From contig NZ_BAJR01000003.1 in the NCBI RefSeq assembly GCF_000613805.1, forward strand, positions 62,001 through 126,000: a stretch of DNA of 64,000 bases. The letters run 5' to 3'. Shown here one piece after another: positions 10,904 to 20,212 of the stretch (its first letter is position 1; every line of letters begins with the position of its first letter). This DNA comes from Phocaeicola paurosaccharolyticus JCM 15092. GTDB taxonomy: Bacteria; Bacteroidota; Bacteroidia; Bacteroidales; Bacteroidaceae. Position numbers and translations under genes: made by a program. Below the pieces are notes generated by a model that was not told the DNA's origin, made no database searches, and saw only the letters and a list, made by a program, of their open reading frames with translations.

Positions 10904-13900
10904 ATGAGAGTTATTATGAGAAACATATTTATTTTCCTTACTCTTATGCTATCTGTGAATGCTGTAGCTCAGAGTGGTAAAATCTCCGGATTAAATTCTA
11001 GGGAGTTTAATAAATATTGGAAAGTTGAATCAGAATCACCTCTTTATAAGGTTACTTTCAAAGGAGATACTGCAGATATCATCTCTCCAAAAGGACTGAC
11101 TCTCTGGAGAAAGGAGAAGCTGAGAAGTGATATTATCATTGAATATGATGCATGTGTGGCTATTGAATCAGAGGGTGATCGTTTAAGTGATTTGAACTGC
11201 TTTTGGATGGCATCTGATCCCAAGAGTCCCGAATCAATATGGAAAAGAGAAAAATGGCGCAGAGGAATTTTTGAGAGATGTTATTCGCTTCAGCTATATT
11301 ATCTGGGATATGGAGGAAATAATAATACTACCACACGTTTTCGCAGATATCAAGGTAATGAGGAGGGGGTAAAAGATCCGAAATGTCGTCCCTCTATCAT
11401 TAAGGAGTATAAGGATGATTCGCATCTGCTAAAGCCGAATCATTGGTATCATATTAAGATAATGAACCGTAATAACAGAGTGAGTTTCTTTATTGATGGT
11501 AAATGTATTGTGGATTATAATGATGCCAAACCTCTTAAAGAGGGATGGTTTGGATTTAGAACTACACTTTCGCACACTAAGATAACAAACTTCAGGTACT
11601 CTATAGAGCAAAAAGGGAAACTAAACATTCCGCTGAACTGGATAGGTAATAGTCCGAAAAAAGATAAACCGGTAAGTTTTGGAGTTCCCTTTGACAAAGG
11701 CGAACTGTCAACCAACGAGAATCTATCTCTTATCTCAAGCGATAGTAAAAACATACCTGTGGATATGTGGCCATTAGCTTATTGGCCTGATGGCTCTGTG
11801 AAATGGTGCGGAATAGCAGCTGTTATTCCTAAAGGAACATCCAGTATATCTTTGGCGAAGAGTGAGAAGAAGAGGTCGTCGAAAAAACAGAATGCTGGTA
11901 AAAAACTTCAAATAAATGAGACTCCTGCATCCATTAAGATATCTACTGGAGAGGTTATCGCATATATATCTAAGAGTGGTAAATTCTTTATCGACAGCCT
12001 TTTCTATAAAGGGGTGAAAGTCGGTGAGAAGGCAAGAGTGATATGCGGAACTCAGAGCGAACCTGTTTCTGAAAACTCTGGCAATGTGATTTATGATAAT
12101 TACGAAAGTCAGATAAAGAAAATCACCATAGAGCGTGCCGGTGATATACGTGCATTAGTTAAGTTCGATGGTATCCTTAAGAATCAGAAAGGCCGTGAAT
12201 GGCTACCTTTTACTATCCGTGCCTATTTCTATGGTGGCAGTGGTGAGATAAAGATAGTCCATAGCTTGGTTTTTGATGGAGATCAGAATAAGGATTTTAT
12301 CCGTTCACTTGGTATAAGATTTGATGTACCTATGCGCGAGGCTTTATATAACCGTCATGTGGCTTTCTCATGTTCCGATGGCGGCGTGTGGAGTGAACCT
12401 GTGCAACCACTTATCGGTAGACGTATACTGACATTGGATGGCTATGGCCCATTGCAGAAGATGCAGATGAGTGGTGAGCGTATCCCTGATTACGAAAAAT
12501 TTGATGCAAAGAACCGCTCATTATTGGATAACTGGGCATCATGGGATAGCTATCGTCTTTCACAACTTAATGCAGATGCTTTCACTATACGTAAGAGAAC
12601 GAATGGCAATAACCCATGGATAGGAACTTTCTCAGGAACACGTAGCAATGGATATGCTTTTGTTGGTGATGTAACAGGAGGATTGTCTGTCGGATATAAA
12701 GATTTCTGGCAATCATATCCATCATCAATAGAGATAACAAATACGAATTCAGATAAGGCCTCGTTGACTGCATGGCTATGGAGTCCGGAAGCTGAGCCTA
12801 TGGACCTTCGCCATTATGATAATGTAGCTCATGATCTTAATGCCAGCTATGAAGATGTTCAGGAAGGACTTAGTACACCATACGGCGTAGGCCGTACATC
12901 TACTATTACTATAATGCCTCAATGTGGGTATAAGGGCAAAGAAGATTTTGCACAACAAGCAGAGGAGTATTCTGAGACATCTGTTTTGATGCCAACAGCT
13001 GAGTATCTTCATGACAAGCAGGCATTCGGTATATGGAGCCTTCCTGATAGGAAAACTCCTTTTAGAGAGAAAATCGAAGATAGATTGGACTTCTTTATAG
13101 AGTACTATAAGAAAGCAATTGAAGAGAATAAGTGGTATGGCTTTTGGAACTATGGTGATGTTATGCATACCTATGATCCGGTACGTCACACCTGGTTATA
13201 TGATGTGGGTGGCTATGCATGGGATAATACAGAGTTGGCTACCAATATGTGGATATGGTATAGCTTCTTGCGTACAGGTCGTGCTGACATATGGAAGATG
13301 GCTGAGGCTATGAGCCGTCACACATGTGAAGTCGATGTTTATCACTTGGGTCCTAATGCCGGATTGGGTAGTCGTCATAATGTAAGCCATTGGGGATGCG
13401 GTGCAAAGGAGGCTCGTATTAGCCAGGCTGCATGGAATAGGTTCTATTACTATCTTACCACTGATGAAAGAAGTGGAGATTTGATGAGCGAAGTTAAAGA
13501 TGCAGATCAGAAACTATATACTCTCGATCCAATGCGTCTTGCTCAGCCAAGAAGTCAATATCCATGCACAGCACCGGCTCGTCTTAGAATTGGACCGGAT
13601 TGGTTGGCATATGCAGGCAATTGGATGACAGAGTGGGAGCGTACTAGGGATAATTCATATCGCGACAAGATCTTGGCTGGAATGAAGAGCATCGTTGCTT
13701 TACCAAGTAAAATATTCACAGGACCATTGGCATTAGGCTATGATCCTAAGACAGGAATAATTACAAGTGAATGCGATCCAAAGCTTCAGTCAACAAACCA
13801 CCTCATGACAATAATGGGAGGTTTCGAGATTATGAACGAGATGATCAAAATGGTTGATTACCCTGAATGGAACAGTGCATGGCTGGAGTTCACAGCTAAC

Positions 13901-14191
13901 TACAAGGATAAAGCCTTTAAAATAAATAGAAATAGATTCCGTATATCTCGTCTTCTGGGCTATGCTGCATATCATAACAGCGATACACAGATGGCTCACG
14001 AAGCTTGGAGTGAGATGATGCCTGAGAAAGATGGCAAACCTCTTCGTATCTATTCATCAAAGAAGATATTGCCACCTGAGGTTCCATCTCCTATAGATGA
14101 GTGCATAGGTATAAGTACAAATGATGTCGCAACTTGGGGACTTGATGCTATATATCTGCAGGAAGTGGTTCCTATGGATGACTGGAAATAA
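10904..14191 (+). CDS. Exo-rhamnogalacturonan lyase family protein (PL26-like)
   Basis: The product has 1095 residues, or 1091 if the second ATG at 10916, which gives a tidier signal peptide (MRNIFIF...AVAQ), is used. The N-terminal 220 residues form a laminin-G-like sandwich of the DUF6250 kind (NHWYHIKIMNRNNRVSFFIDG). Next comes a RIFT-barrel-type domain (VDMWPLAYWPDGSVKWCGIAAVIP), a beta-sandwich, and an alpha/alpha toroid with GFWNYGDVMHTYDP and HNVSHWGCGAKEARISQ. This order matches PL26 exo-lyases such as PcRGLX, which release unsaturated galacturonosyl-rhamnose from chain ends. It lies 21 bases after the CE12 esterase and 27 bases before the GH105 gene, whose enzyme class acts on the unsaturated product. 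The family call is good; activity is inferred. Confidence 0.8.
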   Translation: MRVIMRNIFIFLTLMLSVNAVAQSGKISGLNSREFNKYWKVESESPLYKVTFKGDTADIISPKGLTLWRKEKLRSDIIIEYDACVAIESEGDRLSDLNCFWMASDPKSPESIWKREKWRRGIFERCYSLQLYYLGYGGNNNTTTRFRRYQGNEEGVKDPKCRPSIIKEYKDDSHLLKPNHWYHIKIMNRNNRVSFFIDGKCIVDYNDAKPLKEGWFGFRTTLSHTKITNFRYSIEQKGKLNIPLNWIGNSPKKDKPVSFGVPFDKGELSTNENLSLISSDSKNIPVDMWPLAYWPDGSVKWCGIAAVIPKGTSSISLAKSEKKRSSKKQNAGKKLQINETPASIKISTGEVIAYISKSGKFFIDSLFYKGVKVGEKARVICGTQSEPVSENSGNVIYDNYESQIKKITIERAGDIRALVKFDGILKNQKGREWLPFTIRAYFYGGSGEIKIVHSLVFDGDQNKDFIRSLGIRFDVPMREALYNRHVAFSCSDGGVWSEPVQPLIGRRILTLDGYGPLQKMQMSGERIPDYEKFDAKNRSLLDNWASWDSYRLSQLNADAFTIRKRTNGNNPWIGTFSGTRSNGYAFVGDVTGGLSVGYKDFWQSYPSSIEITNTNSDKASLTAWLWSPEAEPMDLRHYDNVAHDLNASYEDVQEGLSTPYGVGRTSTITIMPQCGYKGKEDFAQQAEEYSETSVLMPTAEYLHDKQAFGIWSLPDRKTPFREKIEDRLDFFIEYYKKAIEENKWYGFWNYGDVMHTYDPVRHTWLYDVGGYAWDNTELATNMWIWYSFLRTGRADIWKMAEAMSRHTCEVDVYHLGPNAGLGSRHNVSHWGCGAKEARISQAAWNRFYYYLTTDERSGDLMSEVKDADQKLYTLDPMRLAQPRSQYPCTAPARLRIGPDWLAYAGNWMTEWERTRDNSYRDKILAGMKSIVALPSKIFTGPLALGYDPKTGIITSECDPKLQSTNHLMTIMGGFEIMNEMIKMVDYPEWNSAWLEFTANYKDKAFKINRNRFRISRLLGYAAYHNSDTQMAHEAWSEMMPEKDGKPLRIYSSKKILPPEVPSPIDECIGISTNDVATWGLDAIYLQEVVPMDDWK

Positions 14192-14218
14192 AGGAAATGT
14201 ATTACTAACATATATAAT

Positions 14219-15631
14219 ATGAAAAAGAGAATTAAGATTCTGAATATTATAGCTTTAATGCTATTTGTTACAACTGCTAGTATTCATGCGCAGAAAAAGA
14301 ATGAGCCAATTAATGATTCAAATACTCCATTACATCTGCTTAAGCCGGATTATAATGTACCATATAGAGTATTAACCAAAGAAGATATTAAGGTTGATAT
14401 TGACCGCATCCTACACTATCTTGAATCATGCACTCCAACAAAAGTTGTGGATAAGAGAGATGGTAAAGTTATAGAGAATTATAAAAAAATAGATGAAAAT
14501 TCTCAGCTTGAAAGAGGAACATTCCGTTTAGCAAGTTATGAGTGGGGTGTGACCTACTCAGCTATGCTCTCTGCAGCACAGATTACAGGTGACCAAGCTT
14601 ATTATAAATATGTAACCGATCGTTTCTCTTTCCTATCAAAAGTGGCTCCATACTTTAATAAACTTCTTAAGGATGGTAAAGCTATTGATTCTCAGATGAA
14701 ACAGATTCTTGCTCCTCATGCTTTGGATGATGCAGGAGCTGTTTGTGCTTCTATGATAAAACTACAGCAGAACGATAAGTCTCTAGATCTCTCAGCACTT
14801 ATCAATAACTATATGGATTTTATAGTTAATAAAGAGTACAGACTTTCTGATGGTACTTTTGCACGTACTCGTCCACAGTATAATACTGTTTGGCTTGATG
14901 ATATGTTTATGGGAATACCTCCTGTAGTACAATTTTCAAATATGGCCGATGGTGAAAAAGACAAATATCTCTCAGAAGCAGTGAAGCAAGTTCTACAGTT
15001 TTCTCAACGTATGTGGGTTCCCGAGAAGAACCTCTTCCGCCATGGATGGGTTGAAGGTATGAAACAGCATCCTGCATTCTTCTGGGGAAGAGCTAATGGA
15101 TGGGCACTGTTGACTATGTGTGAGGTGTTGGATGTACTTCCTGAGAATTATCCTCATAGAGGAGAAATTATGGAATTGTTTAGAAAACATGTGGCAGGTT
15201 TGGCAGCTTTGCAAAGTGGTGAAGGATTATGGCATCAGTTGCTTGATCGTAATGACTCATATCTGGAAACCTCTGCTACTGCAATATATGTATATTGTAT
15301 TGCCCATGCAATCAATAAGGGATGGATTGATGCTATGGCATATGGTCCTGTAGCCCACTTAGGATGGAATGCTATTAGCACTAAGATAGACTCAAAAGGT
15401 CATATCAGTGGTATATGTGTGGGAACAGGAATGGCTTATGATCCTGCATTCTACTATTATCGCCCTGTAAATGAATATGCAGCACATGGTTATGGACCTG
15501 TAATTTGGGCAGGTGCCGAGATGATAAATCTGGTCAACAATCAACATCCAAAGATGAATGATAGTGCTGTGATGTATTATCAGAATGAGCAGAAGACTAC
15601 TGAGCCAATATTCCACGTGACAGATAAATAA
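14219..15631 (+). CDS. Unsaturated rhamnogalacturonyl hydrolase (GH105)
   Basis: The product has 470 residues with an N-terminal signal peptide (through about SIHAQ, residue 25). It is an alpha/alpha-barrel protein with the GH105 signatures YNTVWLDDMFMGIPPVVQ (residues 221-238), whose Asp pair is equivalent to the catalytic Asp of YteR, and HPAFFWGRANGWAL. Enzymes of this family hydrate and remove the 4,5-unsaturated uronic acid left by pectin lyases, freeing rhamnose from the disaccharide. The position just after the PL26 gene fits that sequence of steps. The length is somewhat above the family's usual 370-400 residues because of the N-terminal extension. Confidence 0.88.
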   Translation: MKKRIKILNIIALMLFVTTASIHAQKKNEPINDSNTPLHLLKPDYNVPYRVLTKEDIKVDIDRILHYLESCTPTKVVDKRDGKVIENYKKIDENSQLERGTFRLASYEWGVTYSAMLSAAQITGDQAYYKYVTDRFSFLSKVAPYFNKLLKDGKAIDSQMKQILAPHALDDAGAVCASMIKLQQNDKSLDLSALINNYMDFIVNKEYRLSDGTFARTRPQYNTVWLDDMFMGIPPVVQFSNMADGEKDKYLSEAVKQVLQFSQRMWVPEKNLFRHGWVEGMKQHPAFFWGRANGWALLTMCEVLDVLPENYPHRGEIMELFRKHVAGLAALQSGEGLWHQLLDRNDSYLETSATAIYVYCIAHAINKGWIDAMAYGPVAHLGWNAISTKIDSKGHISGICVGTGMAYDPAFYYYRPVNEYAAHGYGPVIWAGAEMINLVNNQHPKMNDSAVMYYQNEQKTTEPIFHVTDK

Positions 15632-15661
15632 ATATTTATAACATAATTAAGGAGAAACAGT

Positions 15662-15975
15662 ATGAAACGTGAAGCTTTTAAAATGTTCTTGAAACCAGGA
15701 TTTGAACAGGAGTATAAGAAAAGACATGCCGCAATTTGGCCTGAGCTAAAGAAGATGCTTTCTGATGGTGGAGTGTATGACTACTCAATCTATTGGGATG
15801 AGGAGACAAATATACTATTTGCATGCCAGAAGACTAAGGGTGATGAATCATCACAGGACATGGGAAACAATCCTATCGTTCAGAATGGTGGGACTATATG
15901 GCTGACATAATGGAGGTAAATCCAGATAATTCACCTGTTACTATCCCATTACCAGAGATGTTTCATATGGATTAA
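15662..15975 (+). CDS. rhaM: L-rhamnose mutarotase, interrupted by a -1 frameshift near the 3' end
   Basis: The N-terminal 75 residues read as RhaM (KMFLKPGFEQEYKKRHAAIWPELKKML, GVYDYSIYWDEETNILFA). The first frame then runs to a premature stop at 15908-15910. The adjacent frame encodes the expected ending WWDYMADIMEVNPDNSP...LPEMFHMD with a stop at 15973-15975. One extra A after CAGAA (about 15881-15885) restores a 104-residue protein, the normal length of this family. RhaM interconverts alpha- and beta-L-rhamnopyranose, feeding the isomerase. A GGAGAAA ribosome-binding site precedes the ATG. As the last gene of the rhamnogalacturonan locus, it links it with the rha operon on the other strand. 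Sequencing error is the likeliest cause of the break. Confidence 0.88.
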
Positions 15976-16008
15976 CGATATAGTATTTTAGTATTTTAGG
16001 TTAGGGTA

Positions 16009-16055
16009 ATACGGTTCATGATAAGTCTTTATGACTTTAGTGAATCGTATTTTTT
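16009..16055 (+). terminator. Rho-independent terminator after rhaM
   Basis: ATACGGTTCA at 16009-16018 pairs with TGAATCGTAT at 16041-16050 (one G-U pair). An inner AAGTC/GACTT stem lies in the loop, and five Ts follow. It sits between the convergent 3' ends of rhaM and the AraC-type regulator. Confidence 0.7.
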
Positions 16056-16968
16056 ACTCCTCATCCAACTTCTTTGGACATTTGCCTATATTCCTATACT
16101 CTGATGGAGTCATCATAGTGCTCTTCTTAAATACAGAAAAGAAATGCTCTGTAGAAGAGTAATTTAATTTATAGCATATCTCTTTTATAGGAAGAGATGT
16201 TTCAACAAGAAGTTGTTTTGCTTTCCTTATCTTAAGTTCCTGAAAATATTTAGCAGGAGCATAACCTGTGTACTCTTTGAAGACCTTCCTGAACCAAGAA
16301 TAGCTAATGTTAAGTTTAGTCGCTATCTCTTTAGCGTCGATCTCCTTCTCTATATTTTCACGCATTATAATCTTTGAACACTCAATCTTCTGAGCTGCTT
16401 TGTTCATCTCATACTTCTGATTGTTGGATATGTATATTATCTCTCCAATGATATGTAGTATAATACCTGAAATGCACTGCTGCGAGAAACTCTTATCCGA
16501 TTCAGCCACTTCAAGTGCTTTGGAAAAGAGAGAAACGATATCTTCGTTTATTCCTAATGAGACGACCTGATTCTCTTTACTTATGAATGAGTTGCTGAAT
16601 AAATTATCTGCAATAGTTCCTTTAAATCCTATGTAGTATTCATTCCATCCTGTCTCCATATTAGGAGAATAACTATGCCACTGGCCAGGAAATAAAATGA
16701 GAAGAGTACCCTTTTCTATCTCTGATTCCGGTGTCGTCTCACTATGAAATGTGCCTTTCCCTTTTGTGATATATACAAGTTGGTATTCATTAAGCACTCT
16801 CCCTTGTTGAGGAGAGAAATAGTAAGAGTCCGGATGGTTCTTAGGGGGATATATGCCTCCAGCCTCAATAGACTGAAATCCTACAGTGTTAACAGAGAGA
16901 CCGAAGTTACAGTCTCGCTCACTTACAATTAGGTATTTAAATTCCGTTGCGTGTTTGTTGTAGTGCAT
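16054..16968 (-). CDS. AraC family transcriptional regulator, probable L-rhamnose regulator
   Basis: The product has 304 residues with the start at 16968 (MHYNKHATEF). The N-terminal half is a cupin-type sensor (VYITKGKGTFHSETTPESEIEKGTLLILFPGQWHSYSP). The C-terminal half is a double helix-turn-helix (DAKEIATKLNISYSWFRKVFKEYTGYAPAKYF, PIKEICYKLNYSSTEHFFSVFKKSTMMTPSEYR). The frame stays open to an ATG at 17037, but that start lies inside the rhaD terminator and upstream of a TATATTTG promoter element, so I reject it. It follows the rhaBATD operon on the same strand, as rhamnose regulators of this type do in Bacteroides; control of rha genes and perhaps of the RG locus is inferred from position. 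Confidence 0.85.
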   Translation of the reverse strand: MHYNKHATEFKYLIVSERDCNFGLSVNTVGFQSIEAGGIYPPKNHPDSYYFSPQQGRVLNEYQLVYITKGKGTFHSETTPESEIEKGTLLILFPGQWHSYSPNMETGWNEYYIGFKGTIADNLFSNSFISKENQVVSLGINEDIVSLFSKALEVAESDKSFSQQCISGIILHIIGEIIYISNNQKYEMNKAAQKIECSKIIMRENIEKEIDAKEIATKLNISYSWFRKVFKEYTGYAPAKYFQELKIRKAKQLLVETSLPIKEICYKLNYSSTEHFFSVFKKSTMMTPSEYRNIGKCPKKLDEE

Positions 16969-16994
16969 ACAATAGTATTTATCATTAGGATAAA

Positions 16995-17002
16995 CAAATA
17001 TA
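16995..17002 (-). promoter_or_regulatory. -7 promoter element for the AraC-type regulator
   Basis: On the minus strand the bases read TATATTTG, an exact TAnnTTTG. The element is 26 bases before the ATG at 16968 and just past the rhaD terminator. I see no clear -33 TTTG. Confidence 0.4.
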
Positions 17003-17025
17003 TTGTTTTTTATTGAAGATGAACA

Positions 17026-17068
17026 GAAAAATCCCACTATAACATAAATAATTGTGTTATAGTGGGAT
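17026..17068 (-). terminator. Rho-independent terminator of the rha operon
   Basis: There is a perfect 14-bp inverted repeat, ATCCCACTATAACA at 17031-17044 and its complement at 17055-17068, with a 10-base loop. On the minus strand it is followed by TTTTTC. It begins about 20 bases after the rhaD stop. Confidence 0.85.
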
Positions 17069-17089
17069 AGGTGAAAAATAAAAAGTTCG

Positions 17090-17902
17090 TTATTTAGGTA
17101 AGTTGAAAGCTATTGAAAGTTCTTTCATCTGTTCGTCGCTCATTCCTTCAGGCTCAAAGCCCATGTTCTTTGCAGCTATGTAGATAAGTGCAGACTTGTT
17201 GAGTACGTCTACCTGGTCGAATGCTTCGAAAATGTCTGTTGATACGGAACAAACTCCATGTTTTTCCCATAAGACAACATCATAATCATTCAACTCTTCA
17301 ACAGTCTTAGTAGCCAACTCTGTACCGCTAGGCATCTTATATTCTACAATACCTAATCCTCTTGGACAGAATGCTTTTGTCTCAGGAATCATGCTCCAAA
17401 GAATCTTAGTAAGCACATCTTTCTCTAAAAAGCTTCTCTTATGACTCATTGCTACAAGTTCAATAGGATGAGTGTGCAATGAAGCCTTGTAGTTATTGCC
17501 TTTACTAATCATATCCGAATGCATAAGCAGATGTGATGCTATTTCAGATGTTGGTTTTATAGGATTATCTGCAATTACTTCATAATTCTCTCCATCATCA
17601 CAAATTCTAACGAATGAGCCATTCTCCATAGGTTTTCTAGCGAGATCTCTCATTCTTTTGTTTGTACCTTTGCAGAAGAAATAGCAACCTGCTAGATTAG
17701 GGAGTTTGAATCCAAAGCCACTCTTGGGTGCAATAGAAGGCATATTCTTTATCTCTTCATCTACATATTCAGTCACATTGACTACAATATTTCCTCCGTT
17801 TCTCTCAGCCCAACCTTTTTGCCATAAATATCCTGCAACTTCGGCTACCTTATCTATCTCTTCTTTTAAAAGAGGGCGATCATTTAATATTGATTTCATC
17901 AT
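17090..17902 (-). CDS. rhaD: Rhamnulose-1-phosphate aldolase
   Basis: The product has 270 residues, cytoplasmic, a class II aldolase of the RhaD type. The zinc-binding residues are visible as His143 and His145 in SLHTHP and His215 in WEKHGV; the catalytic Glu is probably Glu120 (PTSEIASH). The phosphate-binding RNGGN is at 34-38. It splits L-rhamnulose 1-phosphate into DHAP and L-lactaldehyde. It is the last gene of rhaB-rhaA-rhaT-rhaD, 6 bases after rhaT, with a strong terminator behind it. Two adjacent Met codons (17902 and 17899) could each be the start. Confidence 0.95.
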   Translation of the reverse strand: MMKSILNDRPLLKEEIDKVAEVAGYLWQKGWAERNGGNIVVNVTEYVDEEIKNMPSIAPKSGFGFKLPNLAGCYFFCKGTNKRMRDLARKPMENGSFVRICDDGENYEVIADNPIKPTSEIASHLLMHSDMISKGNNYKASLHTHPIELVAMSHKRSFLEKDVLTKILWSMIPETKAFCPRGLGIVEYKMPSGTELATKTVEELNDYDVVLWEKHGVCSVSTDIFEAFDQVDVLNKSALIYIAAKNMGFEPEGMSDEQMKELSIAFNLPK

Positions 17903-17908
17903 ATATCT

Positions 17909-18919
17909 CTATTTTAATAATTCTGGTAAGAAACATGAAACAACAAGTACTACCAATCCTGTTACAAGCACAATAATTGTTTTACTATTGCATCCTTTCC
18001 ACTCTTTCAATATTATTCCCCATACATTTGAGAATGTTACATTCAGTGACATTAGTATACACCACGAGAATGTTAGGAGAGTGGCTGATGAAGCTAGGAA
18101 TCCTTTGCCAAGACTTAATCCGAAGAACTGACTATACCACAACAATCCGGCAAGAGCACAGAATAGGAGATTATTTGATAAGATTGAAGTCTTACCATAG
18201 TCACTCCATGTATGGTTCTTTGAATTCTGATAGATACAGTATAATGCATTAGTAAGAAAACCTCCTGTAGTCACCATAAGTGTGGCAGGTAGAGTTTTAT
18301 AGATGGCATCAGTGCTCTCGAAACATAATGGCTCTCCAAATCCAAGTCCTATGCTGAAGCATGCACTCATAAATCCGGCAAGCAAAGCAACTATCATACC
18401 TTTTGTGAAATTGAAATCCTTCACAGCCTTTTTCTTCTCCTCATCACTAAGTGTTGAGGATTTCATACTTCCTGCATAACCAATTATGGCAATACCTACC
18501 AATGTTACAGCAACACCTACAATAACAGCAGTGGTAAGCTCATTAGCTTTTCCTGTAAATATTGGGGTGAGGATTGTACCCAAACCTGCACAAGTGCCTA
18601 ATGCTATAGACTGGCCTAATGCAACACCAAGATATCTCATTGAGAGTCCAAAAGTCAAACCTCCTACGCCCCATAGAACTCCAAAGAATAGAGACCATAA
18701 AGTAGCAGTCGGGTTCTGAATGTAAATATCAAAGAGTGAAGCTCCTTGTGGCACTGCCAACAAGGCTCCAAGAAATGGGAATATAAGCCAGGCAAATACT
18801 CCTTGTACCATCCAATATGATTCCCAACTCCATGATTTTATCTTGTTTATTGGGACATAACAGCTGGATTGACAGAATGCTCCGATGGCAATAATTAATA
18901 AACCAATTATCAACTCCAT
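17909..18919 (-). CDS. rhaT: L-rhamnose/proton symporter
   Basis: The product has 336 residues with about ten hydrophobic membrane segments, beginning with MELIIGLLIIAIGAFCQSSCYVP and ending with IIVLVTGLVVLVVSCFLPELL. The glycine-rich internal segments (GVLWGVGGLTFGLSMRYLGVALGQSIALG, NKIKSWSWESYW near the N-terminus) match RhaT of the drug/metabolite transporter superfamily; E. coli RhaT is about 344 residues. It imports L-rhamnose across the inner membrane. It lies 12 bases downstream of rhaA in the operon. Confidence 0.95.
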   Translation of the reverse strand: MELIIGLLIIAIGAFCQSSCYVPINKIKSWSWESYWMVQGVFAWLIFPFLGALLAVPQGASLFDIYIQNPTATLWSLFFGVLWGVGGLTFGLSMRYLGVALGQSIALGTCAGLGTILTPIFTGKANELTTAVIVGVAVTLVGIAIIGYAGSMKSSTLSDEEKKKAVKDFNFTKGMIVALLAGFMSACFSIGLGFGEPLCFESTDAIYKTLPATLMVTTGGFLTNALYCIYQNSKNHTWSDYGKTSILSNNLLFCALAGLLWYSQFFGLSLGKGFLASSATLLTFSWCILMSLNVTFSNVWGIILKEWKGCNSKTIIVLVTGLVVLVVSCFLPELLK

Positions 18920-18931
18920 AACAGTGTGGAT

Positions 18932-20182
18932 TTATCGTTTAGAAGTTACTTCAGTTTCATATTTTTCTATCTCAGCGATAAATTCTTCGCCAACAGGAAC
19001 ATTATTCTTATAGCAGAACATATCCCATACAGCATTCCAAGGAAGTGACTTGCTCTCTTCAAGAAGTGCAAGACGTTGGAATCCTTTATCTTCTGCTTCA
19101 TATTTTCTTAATGTATTCAATGGCTCAAGAAGTGCCTGACACATACATTTCTGTGTAGCTCTACTACCAATGACATAAGCACCGATTCTGTTAATTGATG
19201 CATCGAAGTAGTCAAGACCGATATGAACTTTATTAAGAGCATCACATCTTACTATCTCTTTGCAAAGATCAAGAGTGTCATCATTTAATATTGTTACGTG
19301 GTCTGAATCCCATCTTACAGGACGGCTTACATGTAACATCAACTCTGGAACAAAGAGAAGTAGAGAAGAAACTTTATCAGCTACACTCTCTGTTGGGTGG
19401 AAGTGACCTGTATCTAAAGTTATAATCTTATTGTTCTTAGATCCATATCCTACATAGAAATCATTTGAACCAACAGTATAGCTCTCAAGACCAATACCGA
19501 ATACTTTTGATTCAATGCAATCCTTCATCATATCATATTTCTTCTCAAAGATATTATCAAGAGAGTCTTTAAGAAGAGCACGGTATTTCATTCTGTTTAC
19601 AGTGATATCCTTGCTACCATCGTGTACCCAGATATTCATAATACATGGATCATTCTGGTATTCACCTATCTTCTGAGCTATCTCACGACAACGTTTTGTA
19701 TGCTCGATCCAGAAATTGCGGATAGACTCATCTGGATTTGATAATGATAGGTTGCCTGATTTTGGATGAGAGAAAGATGTTGAGTTAAAGTCCAATTTTA
19801 AATTGTTTTCTTTAGCCCACTGCATCCAGCTATCAAAGTGCTTTGGCTCTACCTGGTCTCTGTCGACAAACTCACCTTTGAAATCACCATAAATTTCATG
19901 TAGGTTTACGCGGTGGTTACCTGGTATAAGTGATGCAGCCTTTTTGATATCTGCTCTTACCTCATCTATGTTACGTGCTTTGCCTGGGTAGTTACCTGTT
20001 GCCTGGATACCTCCTGTGAGTTCTCCTTTTGATTCAAAACCTGTAACATCGTCGGCTTGCCAACAGTGGAGAGATAGTTGAACTTTCTGTAACTTCTCCA
20101 TTACCTCTTCAACATTGATACCAACTGCTTGGTAACGTTCAATAGCAATTTCGTATGCTTTTGTTATTGATGCTTCTTTCAT
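18932..20182 (-). CDS. rhaA: L-rhamnose isomerase
   Basis: The product has 416 residues, close to the 419 of E. coli RhaA. Recognisable stretches are LSLHCWQADDVTGFE, NLHEIYGDFKGEFVDRD, IWVHDGSKD, LDTGHFHPTESVADKVSS and RPVRWDSDHVTILND. Together these carry the metal-binding Glu, Asp and His residues of the xylose-isomerase-like barrel. It converts L-rhamnose into L-rhamnulose in the cytoplasm. It is the second gene of the operon, 30 bases after rhaB. Confidence 0.97.
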   Translation of the reverse strand: MKEASITKAYEIAIERYQAVGINVEEVMEKLQKVQLSLHCWQADDVTGFESKGELTGGIQATGNYPGKARNIDEVRADIKKAASLIPGNHRVNLHEIYGDFKGEFVDRDQVEPKHFDSWMQWAKENNLKLDFNSTSFSHPKSGNLSLSNPDESIRNFWIEHTKRCREIAQKIGEYQNDPCIMNIWVHDGSKDITVNRMKYRALLKDSLDNIFEKKYDMMKDCIESKVFGIGLESYTVGSNDFYVGYGSKNNKIITLDTGHFHPTESVADKVSSLLLFVPELMLHVSRPVRWDSDHVTILNDDTLDLCKEIVRCDALNKVHIGLDYFDASINRIGAYVIGSRATQKCMCQALLEPLNTLRKYEAEDKGFQRLALLEESKSLPWNAVWDMFCYKNNVPVGEEFIAEIEKYETEVTSKR

Positions 20183-20212
20183 TTGTAGTTTTATTTTTGG
20201 TTATTAAATTTA

